NCBI GenBank assembly: GCA_902771725.1
Contig: CACXXT010000028.1
Span: 1 to 33,889, forward strand
Direction: 5' to 3'
DNA: 33,889 nucleotides
Source of the DNA: an uncultured Bacteroidales bacterium
GTDB lineage: Bacteria > Bacteroidota > Bacteroidia > Bacteroidales > Bacteroidaceae
Position numbers and translations under genes: made by a program. The notes under the pieces were generated by a model, which saw only the letters and a program-made list of their open reading frames with translations, made no database searches and was not told the DNA's origin. Positions 1 through 10,267 of the stretch are shown piece by piece; within the stretch, counting starts at the first letter, position 1; every line of letters begins with the position of its first letter.

Positions 1-1073
1 TCAATGCGGCCGTTAGTGCAAGCACCGAGGAAGACATAGTCCACAGGAGTGCCGAGCAACCGCTGACCTGGTTGGAACTGCATGTAGTCCAACTGTGCTT
101 GCAGTTGGGCGACGGCAGACAAACCGCCGTCCACCGAATCCGCAGCTGCTGCTGCTTCCTCCAGCGTCGGGATGCTTCCGTCCACAGCGATACCAGCTCC
201 AGGATTGGTTCCATAGGTGATGCGAGGCGCAATGTCCTCAGCACGGAAAGTGACCTCCTTGTCAAAGACTGCATCCGGGTCGCTATACAACTGTTTCCAT
301 GCTTCCATAGACTTGTCCCATTCTTCACCCTTCGGGGCATACTCACGCCCCTGAAGATATGCGAAAGTAATCTCGTCAGGGGCTATCAAGCCGGCGCGGG
401 AACCCATCTCGATACTGAGGTTGGAGAGCGTCAGACGGCCTTCCATGGACATCTCGCGAATGGTGCTACCGGCATATTCCACAGCGTAGCCTGTAGCACC
501 GCCGGTGGTCATCTTCGCCATGATGTAGAGCGCCACATCCTTGGCAGTCACGCCGGGGGCGAGCGTTCCTTCAATATTTATACGCATGGTCTTGGGCTTC
601 TGCTGGAGTATGCACTGCGATGCCAGCACTTGTGCCACCTCGCTGGTGCCTATTCCCATGGCAATGGCACCCACAGCTCCGTGGGTGCTCGTGTGGCTGT
701 CGCCGCAGACGATGGTCATTCCCGGCAGCGAGAGTCCTTTCTCAGGTCCCACCACATGAATGATGCCATTGGACTTGTAGCCCATATCGAATAAGGTAAT
801 ACCATACTCCTCGCAGTTGCGCCTCAGCACTTCCATCTGTTTCGCTCCTTCAGGCAGCGGTTCGCTATCCTCACTGGGAGTATTGTGGTCCGGCATGGCG
901 AAAATCTGCTGAGGACGAAGCACAGGAATTCCCTTGTCGCGCAGGGTGTCGAACGCCTGTGGAGTGGTCACCTCATGACAATAGAGACGGTCGATATAGA
1001 GTTGTGTGGGGCCGTCGGGTACTTGCTGAACCACGTGGGCATCCCAGATTTTGTCGAAAAGGGTGTTTCCCAT
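1..1073 (-). CDS. leuC: 3-isopropylmalate dehydratase large subunit, 3' end cut by window
   Basis: This aconitase-family subunit isomerises 2-isopropylmalate to 3-isopropylmalate in leucine synthesis, acting with LeuD in the cytoplasm. The reverse strand from ATG at 1073 reads [15 protein letters not shown], then the family signatures MPDHNTP (near residue 60), [11 protein letters not shown] (near 130) and GACTNGRI at the window edge. The last contains the first cysteine ligand of the 4Fe-4S cluster; the other two cysteines lie outside the window. About 357 codons are present of a usual 465 or so. The start lies one base after the leuA stop codon, so the two are cotranscribed, and leuD would be expected next. 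No defect is seen in the visible part. Confidence 0.96.
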   Translation of the reverse strand, partial: MGNTLFDKIWDAHVVQQVPDGPTQLYIDRLYCHEVTTPQAFDTLRDKGIPVLRPQQIFAMPDHNTPSEDSEPLPEGAKQMEVLRRNCEEYGITLFDMGYKSNGIIHVVGPEKGLSLPGMTIVCGDSHTSTHGAVGAIAMGIGTSEVAQVLASQCILQQKPKTMRINIEGTLAPGVTAKDVALYIMAKMTTGGATGYAVEYAGSTIREMSMEGRLTLSNLSIEMGSRAGLIAPDEITFAYLQGREYAPKGEEWDKSMEAWKQLYSDPDAVFDKEVTFRAEDIAPRITYGTNPGAGIAVDGSIPTLEEAAAAADSVDGGLSAVAQLQAQLDYMQFQPGQRLLGTPVDYVFLGACTNGRI

Positions 1074-1074
1074 A

Positions 1075-2577
1075 CTATTTCTTGAACTTATTGATACAGT
1101 CAATATATGCTTCCACGGATGCAGTGACGATGTCGGTGTTGGCACCAAAACCATAATAGAGATGGCCATCGTATTCCACCTGCATATGAACCTTCCCCAC
1201 GTCATCCGAGCCTTTGCTGATAGCCTGAATGGTGAACTCCTTCAGAGTCATCTTTCGACGGATGATCACCTTGAGCGCCTTGATAGCAGCATCCACTGGG
1301 CCATTTCCTGAAGCCGAAGCTTCGAACTTCTCGCCACTGATATTCAGACCTATGGCAGCCACGCTGCGCACACCCATCCCTGTGGTCACCTGGAGGTAGT
1401 CCAACTTGATGGCGTGGGCTGCAGTGCGGTCGGCACCTGCGAGCATGAGTATGTCGTCGTCCGTGATTTCTTTCTTCTGATCTGCCAGACGCAGGAAGGC
1501 TTCGTATGTCTTGTCCAGCACATCGTCAGCGAGCTCAATGCCAAGTACCTGCAGGCGATGCTTCAGTGCGGCATGCCCGCTGCGGGCAGTCAGCACGATA
1601 CTGTTATCGTCGATTCCCACATCCTTGGGATCCATGATTTCGTAGGTCTGGACGTTCTTAAGTACGCCGTCTTGATGGATACCGCTGCTGTGGGCGAAAG
1701 CGTTACGCCCGACGATGGCCTTGTTGGGCTGCACAGGCATGTTCATCAGCGACGAGACCAGTCGTGAAGTGGGATAGATACGCTGGGTATTGATATTCGT
1801 GTCGATGCCGATACCCCGATGGCACTTCAGGATCATTGCCACTTCCTCCAGGCTGGTGTTGCCTGCACGCTCCCCTATTCCATTGATGGTCACTTCCACC
1901 TGTCGGGCACCATTCAGCACACCCGCCATGGTGTTGGCAGTAGCCAGTCCGAGGTCGTTGTGGCAGTGGGTGCTGAGAATAGTTTTGCCAGAAGAGAGGC
2001 CATCAACGTGCTCCATGAGGTATTTGATCTTCTCACCGAATTCGTAGGGCAGGCAGTAGCCCGTGGTGTCGGGAATGTTGCAGACGGTGGCACCCGCCTT
2101 GACCACAGCTTCGATGACACGTGCCAGATACTCATTGTCCGTGCGCCCTGCATCCTCGGCGTAGAACTCCACGTCCTCGCAGAAGCGCTTGGCGTACTTC
2201 ACGGCAGCCACTGCACGCTCGATGATTTCCTCGCGGGTGCTGTTGAACTTATATTTTATATGTGAATCGCTGGTACCGATTCCCGTGTGAATACGTTTGT
2301 GCTTGGCATACTGCAATGCCTCCACGGCCACATCGATGTCGTGTTCAACAGCACGTGTAAGTGCACAGATAGTGGGCCACGTCACAGCTTTGGAAATCTC
2401 GATGACACTGTTGAAGTCTCCCGGCGAGGAGATGGGGAAGCCAGCCTCGATAACGTCCACGCCAAGGGTTTCCAGCTGCTTGGCCACCTGAATCTTCTCA
2501 ATGGTGTTCAGCTGGCATCCAGGCACCTGCTCGCCGTCGCGCAGGGTAGTGTCGAAAATGAATAATCTGTCGCTCAT
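1075..2577 (-). CDS. leuA: 2-isopropylmalate synthase
   Basis: LeuA condenses acetyl-CoA with 2-oxoisovalerate, the committed step of leucine synthesis, and is usually inhibited by leucine. The 500-residue protein has the HMGL-like TIM-barrel signature [13 protein letters not shown] at residues 8-20, the metal-binding [11 protein letters not shown] motif near residue 205, and the NGIGERAGN motif after it. The C-terminal region from about residue 370 fits the LeuA dimer/allosteric domain, so this is the full-length leucine-regulated form. The length suits the family. It is the first gene of a leuA-leuC unit, with a good Bacteroidetes promoter about 30 bases upstream. A homocitrate or citramalate synthase is less likely, given the coupling to leuC. 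Confidence 0.96.
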   Translation of the reverse strand: MSDRLFIFDTTLRDGEQVPGCQLNTIEKIQVAKQLETLGVDVIEAGFPISSPGDFNSVIEISKAVTWPTICALTRAVEHDIDVAVEALQYAKHKRIHTGIGTSDSHIKYKFNSTREEIIERAVAAVKYAKRFCEDVEFYAEDAGRTDNEYLARVIEAVVKAGATVCNIPDTTGYCLPYEFGEKIKYLMEHVDGLSSGKTILSTHCHNDLGLATANTMAGVLNGARQVEVTINGIGERAGNTSLEEVAMILKCHRGIGIDTNINTQRIYPTSRLVSSLMNMPVQPNKAIVGRNAFAHSSGIHQDGVLKNVQTYEIMDPKDVGIDDNSIVLTARSGHAALKHRLQVLGIELADDVLDKTYEAFLRLADQKKEITDDDILMLAGADRTAAHAIKLDYLQVTTGMGVRSVAAIGLNISGEKFEASASGNGPVDAAIKALKVIIRRKMTLKEFTIQAISKGSDDVGKVHMQVEYDGHLYYGFGANTDIVTASVEAYIDCINKFKK

Positions 2578-2603
2578 AAAACCTTGATTTGGAAAAATCG
2601 GCG

Positions 2604-2635
2604 CAAAATTAAGGCTTTCGGCTTATAAATGCAAA
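2604..2635 (-). promoter_or_regulatory. leuA-leuC promoter (TTTG-N20-TAATTTTG)
   Basis: Reading the minus strand, TTTG (2635-2632) is followed after 20 bases by TAATTTTG (2611-2604). This matches the Bacteroidetes primary-sigma consensus TTTG-N19-21-TAnnTTTG. Transcription would start near 2598, giving a leader of about 20 bases before the leuA ATG at 2577. That leaves no room for an attenuator here. Confidence 0.75.
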
Positions 2636-2712
2636 GAAAACGCGCTGTTTTTCCTATCAAAAAGCATTTCGACTCTATTTTTCTTGACATACATTATCGC
2701 CAGGGGATGAGG

Positions 2713-5700
2713 TCAGAATCGGCCACCGCCTCCACCACCACCGGGGCCTCCAAAGCCACCACCTCCACGGTTGCCTCCACCTCCGAAATTACCACCGCCA
2801 CGACCACCTCGTTCGCCACCTTCTCCACCTTCCTCGCCATCACCACGACGGCGTTCGCGATTGCCACCCACGTTGCGTCCTCCGAAGAAGTTGAAACGAT
2901 AGGTGAAGGAGAGCATGGCGTAGGAAGTAATACGCTCGCTGTCAGAGTCCGTACGAGCTGTGGCGCTGATGTTACGGCTGACCATATCGCGCTGGCGCAG
3001 GATATCGTTCCAGCGCAGGGTGATGATTGCCTGTCGACGGCTGAGGAAAGAGAACGTTGCCTGTGCGTTCCAGATCCACTGGTTGGTGTTCATGATGTCG
3101 TCGGCATAGCCACGGCGACTTTGCTGATTGATATCCGTGCTGAGATTCAGTCCGAACCAGAAGTTCCAGTTGGCGCTGAGGCCATAGGAGAAATTATAGA
3201 CATCGAGATCCGTGGCAGCCTCGGAAGTGGAACGGGTGGCGTTGTAGCCGAAGTTGCCATGGAGATTCAGCTCGAGCGTGTTCTTGTAGTAGGACTCGCC
3301 GTCCTCAGAGTCTTCGTCATAGTAGGACTTGGCATTGAAGTCGTCGCGGAAGGTGAAGCGTAGTCCTTCTGTGAAGTGATTGCCATTGGTAGTCAGGGGC
3401 ACAGTGGCGTGCTCAGCACTGCGGTAGACAAAGCTCTTGGAGGTCGTGTGGCTGTAGGATGTGCGACTGTTGATTCGGAAGCGCTGGTCCTTGAACGCCG
3501 TGTTGAAATTGAAGTTGGAGCTGGCGTTCCAGTTGCCATTGATGTTCACAGGCATCGTCACACGTCCACCCGTCACCTCGTTGTACTCTGTGCGGCTGGC
3601 TGTGGCGTTCTGTGTGGTACGGAAATTGGCGTTGAAGTTGTAGCTGCGCTGGAAATCTGGCTGCGCCAGACGCCACTCCACGCTTGCAGTGTGGGTGAAG
3701 CTGGGCTTCAGGTTGGGGTTACCCAGACGAATGGCCAGCGGATTGGCGTTGGACAAGGTATCGGGGATGAGGTCTGTGATACCAGGCTGACCGGACTGAC
3801 CACCATAGCGGGCGTCGATCTGATGTTGGCGTGTGAAGCGGTAGCGGAAATTCAGAGTTGGAGACCAGTTGGCCACGGTGCGAGAGACGTCGTAGTGCTT
3901 CCACCCCTTGGTGTAGTCCACGGAGTTCACTTGAGGCTGGAGGTTGAAGCCTATATTAAGTCGCATCTTAGAATTGATGAGGCGGTACTGCAGGCGAAGG
4001 TCGTGATTCTGATAGCGGTTCTCCGTGTAGTTGCATTGTGCTGTGTCGGGTGTGGCGAGGTCGATGTGCCCGTCGTAGCCATCAATTCCCAGGAAATAGC
4101 GGTCCACGAAGGGGTCGAAGATACTGGCCACGGCGCGGTCGCGGTCGTTGAAGCGATAGCTGTAGTTGTAGGAGAACTGCAGGAACTGCCCTGTAGCGAT
4201 GGGCTCCGTGTAGGAGAAACGGGCACTGAAGTTCCGACCGATGTTGCGCGAATCGTCGTACTGAATCTTGTGATAGACGCTGTCGCCTCCTGTGAGGGCG
4301 AGGATCTGATAGTAGTCAATCTGGGAGTAGCTGCTGCTGTTGCCGTCGTTCTGGTTCAGTCCTCCATTGAGGTTGAAGGTGATGTTGCGACCAGGTTTCT
4401 TGAGGCGGCGGTTCAGCTGCAGGGAGAGGGAAGCAGAGATGTCGTCGGAAGCATTGCGGTTGGCGTTCTGGTTGTGGTTGACAGTGATGGCTCGCATGGG
4501 ACTGCCTATAGGAAGTGCCCCCACCTCGAACTCTGCAAGTGGCGACTGGGTGACAGCATAGGGGTCGTCGTTGAAGGTGGCGGATTCGCTGCGTGAATGG
4601 CTGCGATTTCCATTGATGCTGAATTGTGGACGCAGTAGAATGTTGGTCATCGTGTCGGGTTTCCACTCAATGCGCCAGTTGGTGTTGAAAGCGTTGCTGT
4701 GGCTGCCGTTGCTGCTTTGTCGGTTGGAGTAGGCAGCATTACGGTTCTCGAAGTTCTGACTGTTGCTCCAGCTGGAACCTGATGCCTGGTTGAAGCGTCC
4801 CGTGAGACCTCCGTTGAGTTCCAGTTTGTTCCATTCCAGATTCAGGCTGGCAGCGACGTCCTGATTGGCTTGCATGCCGTTGCCCTGGGTGTTATTGGCG
4901 TTAGCGACCACTCCCGCCTTCTGCTTGTCGAGGAACCGGTAGACATCAGCGTGGGCATTGTAGCGTTTCTCGGTGCCATAGCCAGCCGTGGCTCGTCCGA
5001 ACCATCCACGACGCTTGTCTTTCTTGATTTCGAGGTCCAGCACGGTCTGTTCCTCGCCGTCGTCGATCCCAGTGATGCGGGCGAGGTCGCTCTGCTTGTC
5101 GTAGGCTTTGACCTTATCCACGATTTCAGCCGGGATATTCTTCAGCACGAGCTGCTGGTCTCGCCCGAAGAACTCCTTGCCGTCGACCAGAATCTGTCGG
5201 ACTTCCTTGCCGTTGTGGGTGATTTTTCCGCTCTCGTCGATCACGATTCCGGGCAGCTTCTTAATCAGTTCTTCCACCATCGCTCCCGGAGGCAGGGCAA
5301 AGGCGGCAGCGTTGTACATCACGGTGTCGTCCACGACGGTCATTTCAGCCAACTTCCCTGTGACCACGGCTTCCTGCATCAGCGTAGCATCTTCCTTCAT
5401 GAGGATATCGCTGACTTTCTTGTTTCCACCCTTGCCTTTCAGGCTGAGAGCAAAGCTCTGTGTCTTGAAACCCATGTAGGATACTTTCAGGGTATAGTTG
5501 CCAGCGGGGACTCCAGGAATCATGAAAGCACCACTCTCTGTGCTGGTGCGCCCAGCCACCAGCTTGCCTGTGCTGTCGTTGACGAGGACACTGGCCCCTG
5601 GAAGTCCTTTCAGCGTGGAGTTCTCGTAGACCATACCGCGTACATTGAACCATTGGGCTGCCGCCGGTGAGGAGAAAAAGAAAATGGTGACGAGCGCGTA

Positions 5701-5733
5701 CGCCATCACCATCAGTGTTTGTTTTGTCATCAT
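2713..5733 (-). CDS. Outer-membrane beta-barrel protein with carboxypeptidase-like domain and Gly-rich tail
   Basis: This is a TonB-receptor-like outer-membrane protein of the Bacteroidetes type, 1006 residues. Order of parts: signal peptide (1-26, ending SSPAAAQ), carboxypeptidase-regulatory-like beta-sandwich (about 30-113, with GLPGASVLV and GVPAGNYTLKVSYMGF), a plug-like region (about 120-235, with DTVMYNAAAFALPPGAMVEE and LPGIVIDESGKITHNG), then alternating aromatic-rich strands of a barrel to about 950. The last 50 or so residues are almost only Gly with Arg, Glu and Asn, ending GGRF. No SusD partner lies next to it, so this is not a standard glycan-uptake SusCD pair. The cargo cannot be told from sequence. 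The start could be Met1 or Met2. No clear promoter box is seen in the 80 bases upstream, so read-through from the ATPase unit is possible. Confidence 0.88.
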   Translation of the reverse strand: MMTKQTLMVMAYALVTIFFFSSPAAAQWFNVRGMVYENSTLKGLPGASVLVNDSTGKLVAGRTSTESGAFMIPGVPAGNYTLKVSYMGFKTQSFALSLKGKGGNKKVSDILMKEDATLMQEAVVTGKLAEMTVVDDTVMYNAAAFALPPGAMVEELIKKLPGIVIDESGKITHNGKEVRQILVDGKEFFGRDQQLVLKNIPAEIVDKVKAYDKQSDLARITGIDDGEEQTVLDLEIKKDKRRGWFGRATAGYGTEKRYNAHADVYRFLDKQKAGVVANANNTQGNGMQANQDVAASLNLEWNKLELNGGLTGRFNQASGSSWSNSQNFENRNAAYSNRQSSNGSHSNAFNTNWRIEWKPDTMTNILLRPQFSINGNRSHSRSESATFNDDPYAVTQSPLAEFEVGALPIGSPMRAITVNHNQNANRNASDDISASLSLQLNRRLKKPGRNITFNLNGGLNQNDGNSSSYSQIDYYQILALTGGDSVYHKIQYDDSRNIGRNFSARFSYTEPIATGQFLQFSYNYSYRFNDRDRAVASIFDPFVDRYFLGIDGYDGHIDLATPDTAQCNYTENRYQNHDLRLQYRLINSKMRLNIGFNLQPQVNSVDYTKGWKHYDVSRTVANWSPTLNFRYRFTRQHQIDARYGGQSGQPGITDLIPDTLSNANPLAIRLGNPNLKPSFTHTASVEWRLAQPDFQRSYNFNANFRTTQNATASRTEYNEVTGGRVTMPVNINGNWNASSNFNFNTAFKDQRFRINSRTSYSHTTSKSFVYRSAEHATVPLTTNGNHFTEGLRFTFRDDFNAKSYYDEDSEDGESYYKNTLELNLHGNFGYNATRSTSEAATDLDVYNFSYGLSANWNFWFGLNLSTDINQQSRRGYADDIMNTNQWIWNAQATFSFLSRRQAIITLRWNDILRQRDMVSRNISATARTDSDSERITSYAMLSFTYRFNFFGGRNVGGNRERRRGDGEEGGEGGERGGRGGGNFGGGGNRGGGGFGGPGGGGGGGRF

Positions 5734-5768
5734 GAAGGAGTCTTAATTTTGGTCAATCATTGTGGGGT

Positions 5769-5785
5769 TGGCATTATTAATGCCA
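5769..5785. repeat. Short inverted repeat, TGGCATT-ATT-AATGCCA
   Basis: Perfect 7-bp arms with a 3-base centre lie between the DUF4838 gene stop (5814) and the outer-membrane protein start (5733). There is no following T-run on the minus strand, so a terminator is doubtful. The half-site TGGCAT recurs in the divergent promoter region at 10305-10319, which makes an operator possible. Confidence 0.45.
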
Positions 5786-5813
5786 TGCATCGGCTGAAAG
5801 GTTTAAATCGCCA

Positions 5814-7538
5814 TCAAAAATTCTTGATGAAGTCATCCAGGGTCTGATTCTCGCGCGGACGTGAACTATACTTCTTCATCAGTCGCACAAGTTCGTCCCA
5901 GGTTCCATCCTGCCTAGACTGCTCCTTGTGGCGCATGCAATGCAGGAAGAGCGGCTGCATGCGCACCCTTTCCACACGCTGACGGACGGCATCGCTCTCA
6001 GCCAGCTGTGCAGCCTCGTCGAGGAGAGCGAAGGACTGACGGAGGAAGTCGTCGTTGTAGATCTCATGGTTTTCGCGGATGTAGATGCCGAAATGGACAT
6101 CAGGCTTCACCAAGGACTGGCAAAGGCGGTAGTAGTCCAGCACCCGGTTGGCAGCCTTACCATAGAAACCGTTGATGAAAATAGAAACCAGCGAATCGGT
6201 ATCCTGCTGTGGATTCCAGAGAAGCTGGTTCACCGTCCAGGACTTCATCTCCTCGAACTCTGCGCCGAGGCTCTGGTATTCCGCTTCCTCGAAGATGCCG
6301 ATGGCCTTGTTGTCGCGGAAGGCACAAATATTAGGAGCCAGGACCTGGAAGTTCGGCCATGGAGCAAGGTACTGGGCATAGTCTACGATGTAGTCCCAGA
6401 TGAAGAGGTGCGGAGCCAGCCTGGCCCAGCCGCGCAAGTCATCCATGAACGCCTGATTCTGTGGACAGCCTCCCGTCAACGGGTGAGCAAAGCAACACTC
6501 GATGCTGCACAGACGTATGACCACGTTCTGACGGGGTGCAATCCCCACCGGCGGCTTGCGTGAATACTGATAGGCAAAAGTACCGACGTACTTGTCGGGA
6601 AATTCCTCACGCACGGCGTCGGCGACTTGATTGACGAACCACACGATGAGACCCGAGTGTCCGCCATACTTGGCTTCAATAGCAGCACACTGCTCGCACT
6701 GGCAGAAATTGTAGTTGTCGTTCTGCGAGAGACTGTAGATGCGGAAACCGGGATTCTCGCGCATCACCTTGGCCAGACGTTCCTTGCAGATTTCCAGCAC
6801 TTCAGGGTTCGACAGGCAAAGCTGCTCGTTCCACGAGAGACGCTTGCCGTCGCGCAGAGAGAAATATTCAGGATGAGTGGCATAGAACTCACGTGGAGGC
6901 ACCAAGTGTTCCATCGTGTGGCATCCCCAATAACCTTCCTGATTGCCATATTCATTGGTTCCCGCGTCGCGCATGTTTTCCTTGACGTGTGCGCTCCAAA
7001 CCGGCTGATTGCGGGTGACGTGGTAGTTGTTGTAGCGGTAGCCGATAGCTGGCTTCTCGCTATGATTCAGGCGTGGCAGGCTCCAACGCTCCAAGCGTGG
7101 GACCACCGTGCAGTCGGGGGTCAGCCAATGAACTCCAAGTTCGCGCTCCAGAAAAGTGAAGACGCCATACATCGAACCGCGCACGGAACCACCCCAGATA
7201 AGCAGGTCGCGGCCTATGCTGCGATACGTGAAGGACTCGTCGGCAGCCTTGGGCTGAGGCTGTCCTGTCAGTTCTGCCACCTTCTGGTTGAAGCCCACAA
7301 AGATACGGCGTCCACGAGCGTTCAAGTCGTTGGTAATCGCCAGACGCGCTCCACTAATCTGCAGAAGATACTCCTGCAACTCACGGGCTGCAGTCTGCTC
7401 AGAGGGAGACGCATCGGAAGCGACGACAATCTGATAATTGCTCTTTCCATCTTTGAAAAGCCAGTTGGCAGCATTGCTGCTGAGACTGGACATCAGCAGA
7501 TAGAGCACCAAGGACAGGGAGAAGAAGTTCCGATTCAT
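5814..7538 (-). CDS. Secreted DUF4838 glycosidase-like protein
   Basis: The 574-residue protein has a signal peptide (1-24), so it works in the periplasm or outside the cell. Residues about 30-150 resemble the N-terminal domain that precedes the catalytic barrel in alpha-glucuronidases (TAARELQEYLLQISGA, then GGSVRGSMYGVFTFLERELG). The middle has YSLSQNDNYNFCQCEQC near residues 268-283, a cysteine cluster I associate with DUF4838 proteins of Bacteroidetes, which are found in polysaccharide-degrading loci. The substrate is unknown. Only 3 bases separate it from the upstream calcium ATPase stop codon, so the two share a transcript. The family assignment is from recognition of the pattern and is good; the enzymatic role is inference. 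Confidence 0.82.
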   Translation of the reverse strand: MNRNFFSLSLVLYLLMSSLSSNAANWLFKDGKSNYQIVVASDASPSEQTAARELQEYLLQISGARLAITNDLNARGRRIFVGFNQKVAELTGQPQPKAADESFTYRSIGRDLLIWGGSVRGSMYGVFTFLERELGVHWLTPDCTVVPRLERWSLPRLNHSEKPAIGYRYNNYHVTRNQPVWSAHVKENMRDAGTNEYGNQEGYWGCHTMEHLVPPREFYATHPEYFSLRDGKRLSWNEQLCLSNPEVLEICKERLAKVMRENPGFRIYSLSQNDNYNFCQCEQCAAIEAKYGGHSGLIVWFVNQVADAVREEFPDKYVGTFAYQYSRKPPVGIAPRQNVVIRLCSIECCFAHPLTGGCPQNQAFMDDLRGWARLAPHLFIWDYIVDYAQYLAPWPNFQVLAPNICAFRDNKAIGIFEEAEYQSLGAEFEEMKSWTVNQLLWNPQQDTDSLVSIFINGFYGKAANRVLDYYRLCQSLVKPDVHFGIYIRENHEIYNDDFLRQSFALLDEAAQLAESDAVRQRVERVRMQPLFLHCMRHKEQSRQDGTWDELVRLMKKYSSRPRENQTLDDFIKNF

Positions 7539-7541
7539 GGT

Positions 7542-10259
7542 TTATCGCTTTTTGAGGATTTCTTTCACGTACCTGACTCCCTCACCCAAGAGGAGTACGG
7601 GAGAGGTGATGAGGATGATACCCACCCATTCATCGAATTGCATGGGTTTGACATTGAACATCTTGCCTCCGAACTCGACGATGAGAATCTGGCCAAAAAA
7701 GATGAGGGCTGCTATGAAGAGGAATTCCTTGCACCCGCGGAGATCAAATGCGCTGCGGCCTGTCAGGAATGCACGAGCATTGAAGAGATTCCAGAACTGC
7801 AGCATCACAAAGGTGGTGAAGAACATGCTGAGTTCATAGTCCGAGAGGCCGTCGCGCTGCCAGCGGTACTGACCCTGAAAGAGCAGGCTGAAGAAGTCAC
7901 CGATATCCTCGACGTTGGCATGTTCCGCCACCCAGAGCGCACCTACCATCAGCAGGAAGAAGAAGCCTCCCACGCCAATGATAAAATGCCACATAGGTCT
8001 GGAAATAATGAACTTGCGGCGGTCGCGTGGACGTTCGTGCATCACGGCTTCCGTGGGCGGCAGCGATGCCAGCGCCATGGCGGCAAAGGTGTCCATGATG
8101 AGGTTCACCCATAGCATCTGAGTGACGGTCAAGGGTGCGTCTGTGCCCATGAAAGCACCCGCAAGAACGGTGAGGCATGCACACACGTTGACGGTCATCT
8201 GGAAGAGGATGAAGCGCTGGATGTTCCTGTAGAGGGAACGTCCCCACATGACGGCTCGCCCGATGCTGGCAAAGGAGTTGTCGATGATGGTGATGTCCGA
8301 AGCCTCCTTGGCCACAGCTGTGCCATCGCCCATGGACAGTCCCACATGGGCAGCCTTCAGGGCTGGAGCATCGTTGGTGCCGTCGCCAGTGACGGCAACG
8401 ACTTCGCCACGGGCCTGCAGCGCCTCGACCAGACGTTTCTTGTCCAGCGGCCGTGCCCGGGCAATAATGGCGATGTCTTCCGAGCAGGCTCGCAATTCCT
8501 CGTCCGTGAGAGACGCCACCTCCGGACCTGTGATGACTCTACCCTGCCCCAGTCCTATCTGACGGGCAATCTCAGAGGCTGTGGCCGGAGTGTCGCCTGT
8601 GACGATTTTCACGGCGATGCCTGCGGTGAGACACTCCTGAACGGCAGCGGGAACATCCGTGCGGACGGGGTCGGCAATAGCCACAAGGGCATCCAGACGG
8701 GGTCGGCTGTCGCCATCGGCGTGAGCCAAGGCCAACGTGCGAAGTCCACGTTGCTGCCATCCCAGGAGCAACGACGTGAGCTCAGATGCTGCCGGAAGGG
8801 AGCCCGACGGCGTGAAGCCTGACTCGGCAGACTCGCACATCGAGAGCACAATCTCTGGGGCACCTTTTATATATAAGGTGGAGGGTGCTGGTGAGGCGGG
8901 AGTGTCGGAACCGGAGGCCACGCGGGTGGCCATGTACTTCCGTTCGGTGGTGAAGGGTACCTCTTCGAGGATACGTGCTGTGGAACGCAGGGTGGCGTAG
9001 TTGACACCTTGGTCTCGAAGCCAGAGCAGCAAAGCGCCCTCGGTGGGGTTTCCCAGCACCCGATTGCCGTCGAGCGAGGCTGTGCTGTTCACGGCGATGT
9101 TGAAGGCTACGAGCGAAGGCTGACAGTCCGAACGCATCTCCACTACGCGCATCTGGTTCTGAGTGAGGGTGCCAGTCTTATCCGTGCAGATGACCGTGGC
9201 TGCACCCATCGTCTCGCAGGCGTGCATCCGACGGACCAGGTTATTGGTCTTGAGCATACGGCGCATGGAATAGGCCAGGGAGAGAGTGACGGCCATGGGC
9301 AGCCCCTCAGGCACTGCCACAACAATGAGCGTCACGGCCAGCATCAGGGACTGGAGGAAGTAAGCGATGAAGGAGACGAAGTGTTCGGTTATCTCAGGTG
9401 GCAGGATGGAAATCTGCGAGAAGTCATCCGCAATTCCCACATTGGGGACACGACCGTGGGATACACTGACAAACCACATCACGATACGCCCGACGACGAC
9501 CAGCGAGGCAATGGCATAGCTGGCACGGGAGATGAACAGGCCTAGGCGGTCGAGCTGCTCATTCAGGGGTGTGCGGACAGTGGAATCGATCTGCACTTCG
9601 GTGAAGACACGCCCGTTCTCCGTGGCATCTCCCACAGCAGTCACGCGCATCAGTCCATGTCCCTCGAGGAGTTTGGTACCACGAAGCACGGTGTCGGTGG
9701 GGAAGGTGGCGTCGGGATCCTGTTCCTCGGGCATTACGCTCTTGTGGCAATGCGGCTCGCCGGTGAGGGAACTTTCGTCGACCTCCATCTGGGTGGCTTC
9801 GATCAGTTGTCCGTCGGCAGGCACTTCGTCGCCCGTGGAGAGGAGTACAAGGTCGCCGACAACAATTTCGCATCGTGGAACCTGCTTCTCGCCTCCTTCG
9901 CGAAGAACACGCACAGGGTCTAGGTCGTTCTGACGGTTGAGGAGCGAGAACTCGCGGTCGGCTTTCTGTTCGAACCAGAAGGCCAGGCCGGTGGCCAGGG
10001 CGATGGCGATGATGATGCCCACAGGCTCGAAGAATGCCGTGGCGTCGGCACCAAGGCCAAAATACTCGTAGCAGGAGATTCCTATGGAAAGGATGGCTGC
10101 CACGAGCAGGATGATAATCAGGGGGTCCGTGAACTTCTCGGCCAGCTTGCGCCACCACGGAGTCTGCTCACGGGGAGTGAGGATATTGGAGCCGTGAGCC
10201 TTGCGACTGGCAAGTACCTCGGCTGCTGAAAGACCTCTTTTCGTATAATCTTTTTCCAT
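7542..10259 (-). CDS. PMCA-type calcium-translocating P-type ATPase
   Basis: This membrane pump exports a divalent cation, most likely Ca2+, at the cost of ATP. The 905-residue protein has the N-terminal cation-ATPase domain, membrane pairs near 45-60 and 80-97, the actuator loop TGE at 166-168, the PEGLP ion-binding motif in M4, the phosphorylated aspartate D360 in DKTGTLT, and GDGTNDAP from 625. The C-terminal membrane block fits the cation-ATPase C-terminal domain. In-frame GTG (10268) and ATG (10265) codons lie upstream. I prefer ATG 10259 because the -7 promoter box covers 10268-10275 and the transcript would begin near 10262. Bacterial type IIB pumps of this kind often work in calcium homeostasis. 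The calcium specificity is inferred from the family. Confidence 0.93.
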   Translation of the reverse strand: MEKDYTKRGLSAAEVLASRKAHGSNILTPREQTPWWRKLAEKFTDPLIIILLVAAILSIGISCYEYFGLGADATAFFEPVGIIIAIALATGLAFWFEQKADREFSLLNRQNDLDPVRVLREGGEKQVPRCEIVVGDLVLLSTGDEVPADGQLIEATQMEVDESSLTGEPHCHKSVMPEEQDPDATFPTDTVLRGTKLLEGHGLMRVTAVGDATENGRVFTEVQIDSTVRTPLNEQLDRLGLFISRASYAIASLVVVGRIVMWFVSVSHGRVPNVGIADDFSQISILPPEITEHFVSFIAYFLQSLMLAVTLIVVAVPEGLPMAVTLSLAYSMRRMLKTNNLVRRMHACETMGAATVICTDKTGTLTQNQMRVVEMRSDCQPSLVAFNIAVNSTASLDGNRVLGNPTEGALLLWLRDQGVNYATLRSTARILEEVPFTTERKYMATRVASGSDTPASPAPSTLYIKGAPEIVLSMCESAESGFTPSGSLPAASELTSLLLGWQQRGLRTLALAHADGDSRPRLDALVAIADPVRTDVPAAVQECLTAGIAVKIVTGDTPATASEIARQIGLGQGRVITGPEVASLTDEELRACSEDIAIIARARPLDKKRLVEALQARGEVVAVTGDGTNDAPALKAAHVGLSMGDGTAVAKEASDITIIDNSFASIGRAVMWGRSLYRNIQRFILFQMTVNVCACLTVLAGAFMGTDAPLTVTQMLWVNLIMDTFAAMALASLPPTEAVMHERPRDRRKFIISRPMWHFIIGVGGFFFLLMVGALWVAEHANVEDIGDFFSLLFQGQYRWQRDGLSDYELSMFFTTFVMLQFWNLFNARAFLTGRSAFDLRGCKEFLFIAALIFFGQILIVEFGGKMFNVKPMQFDEWVGIILITSPVLLLGEGVRYVKEILKKR

Positions 10260-10267
10260 TTTCATCA

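Noticed and set aside
2629..3363. Plus-strand frame opposite the Gly-rich tail (Thr/Ser-rich)
   Set aside because: It is the antisense shadow of the outer-membrane protein gene; the minus frame has signal peptide, domains and full length.
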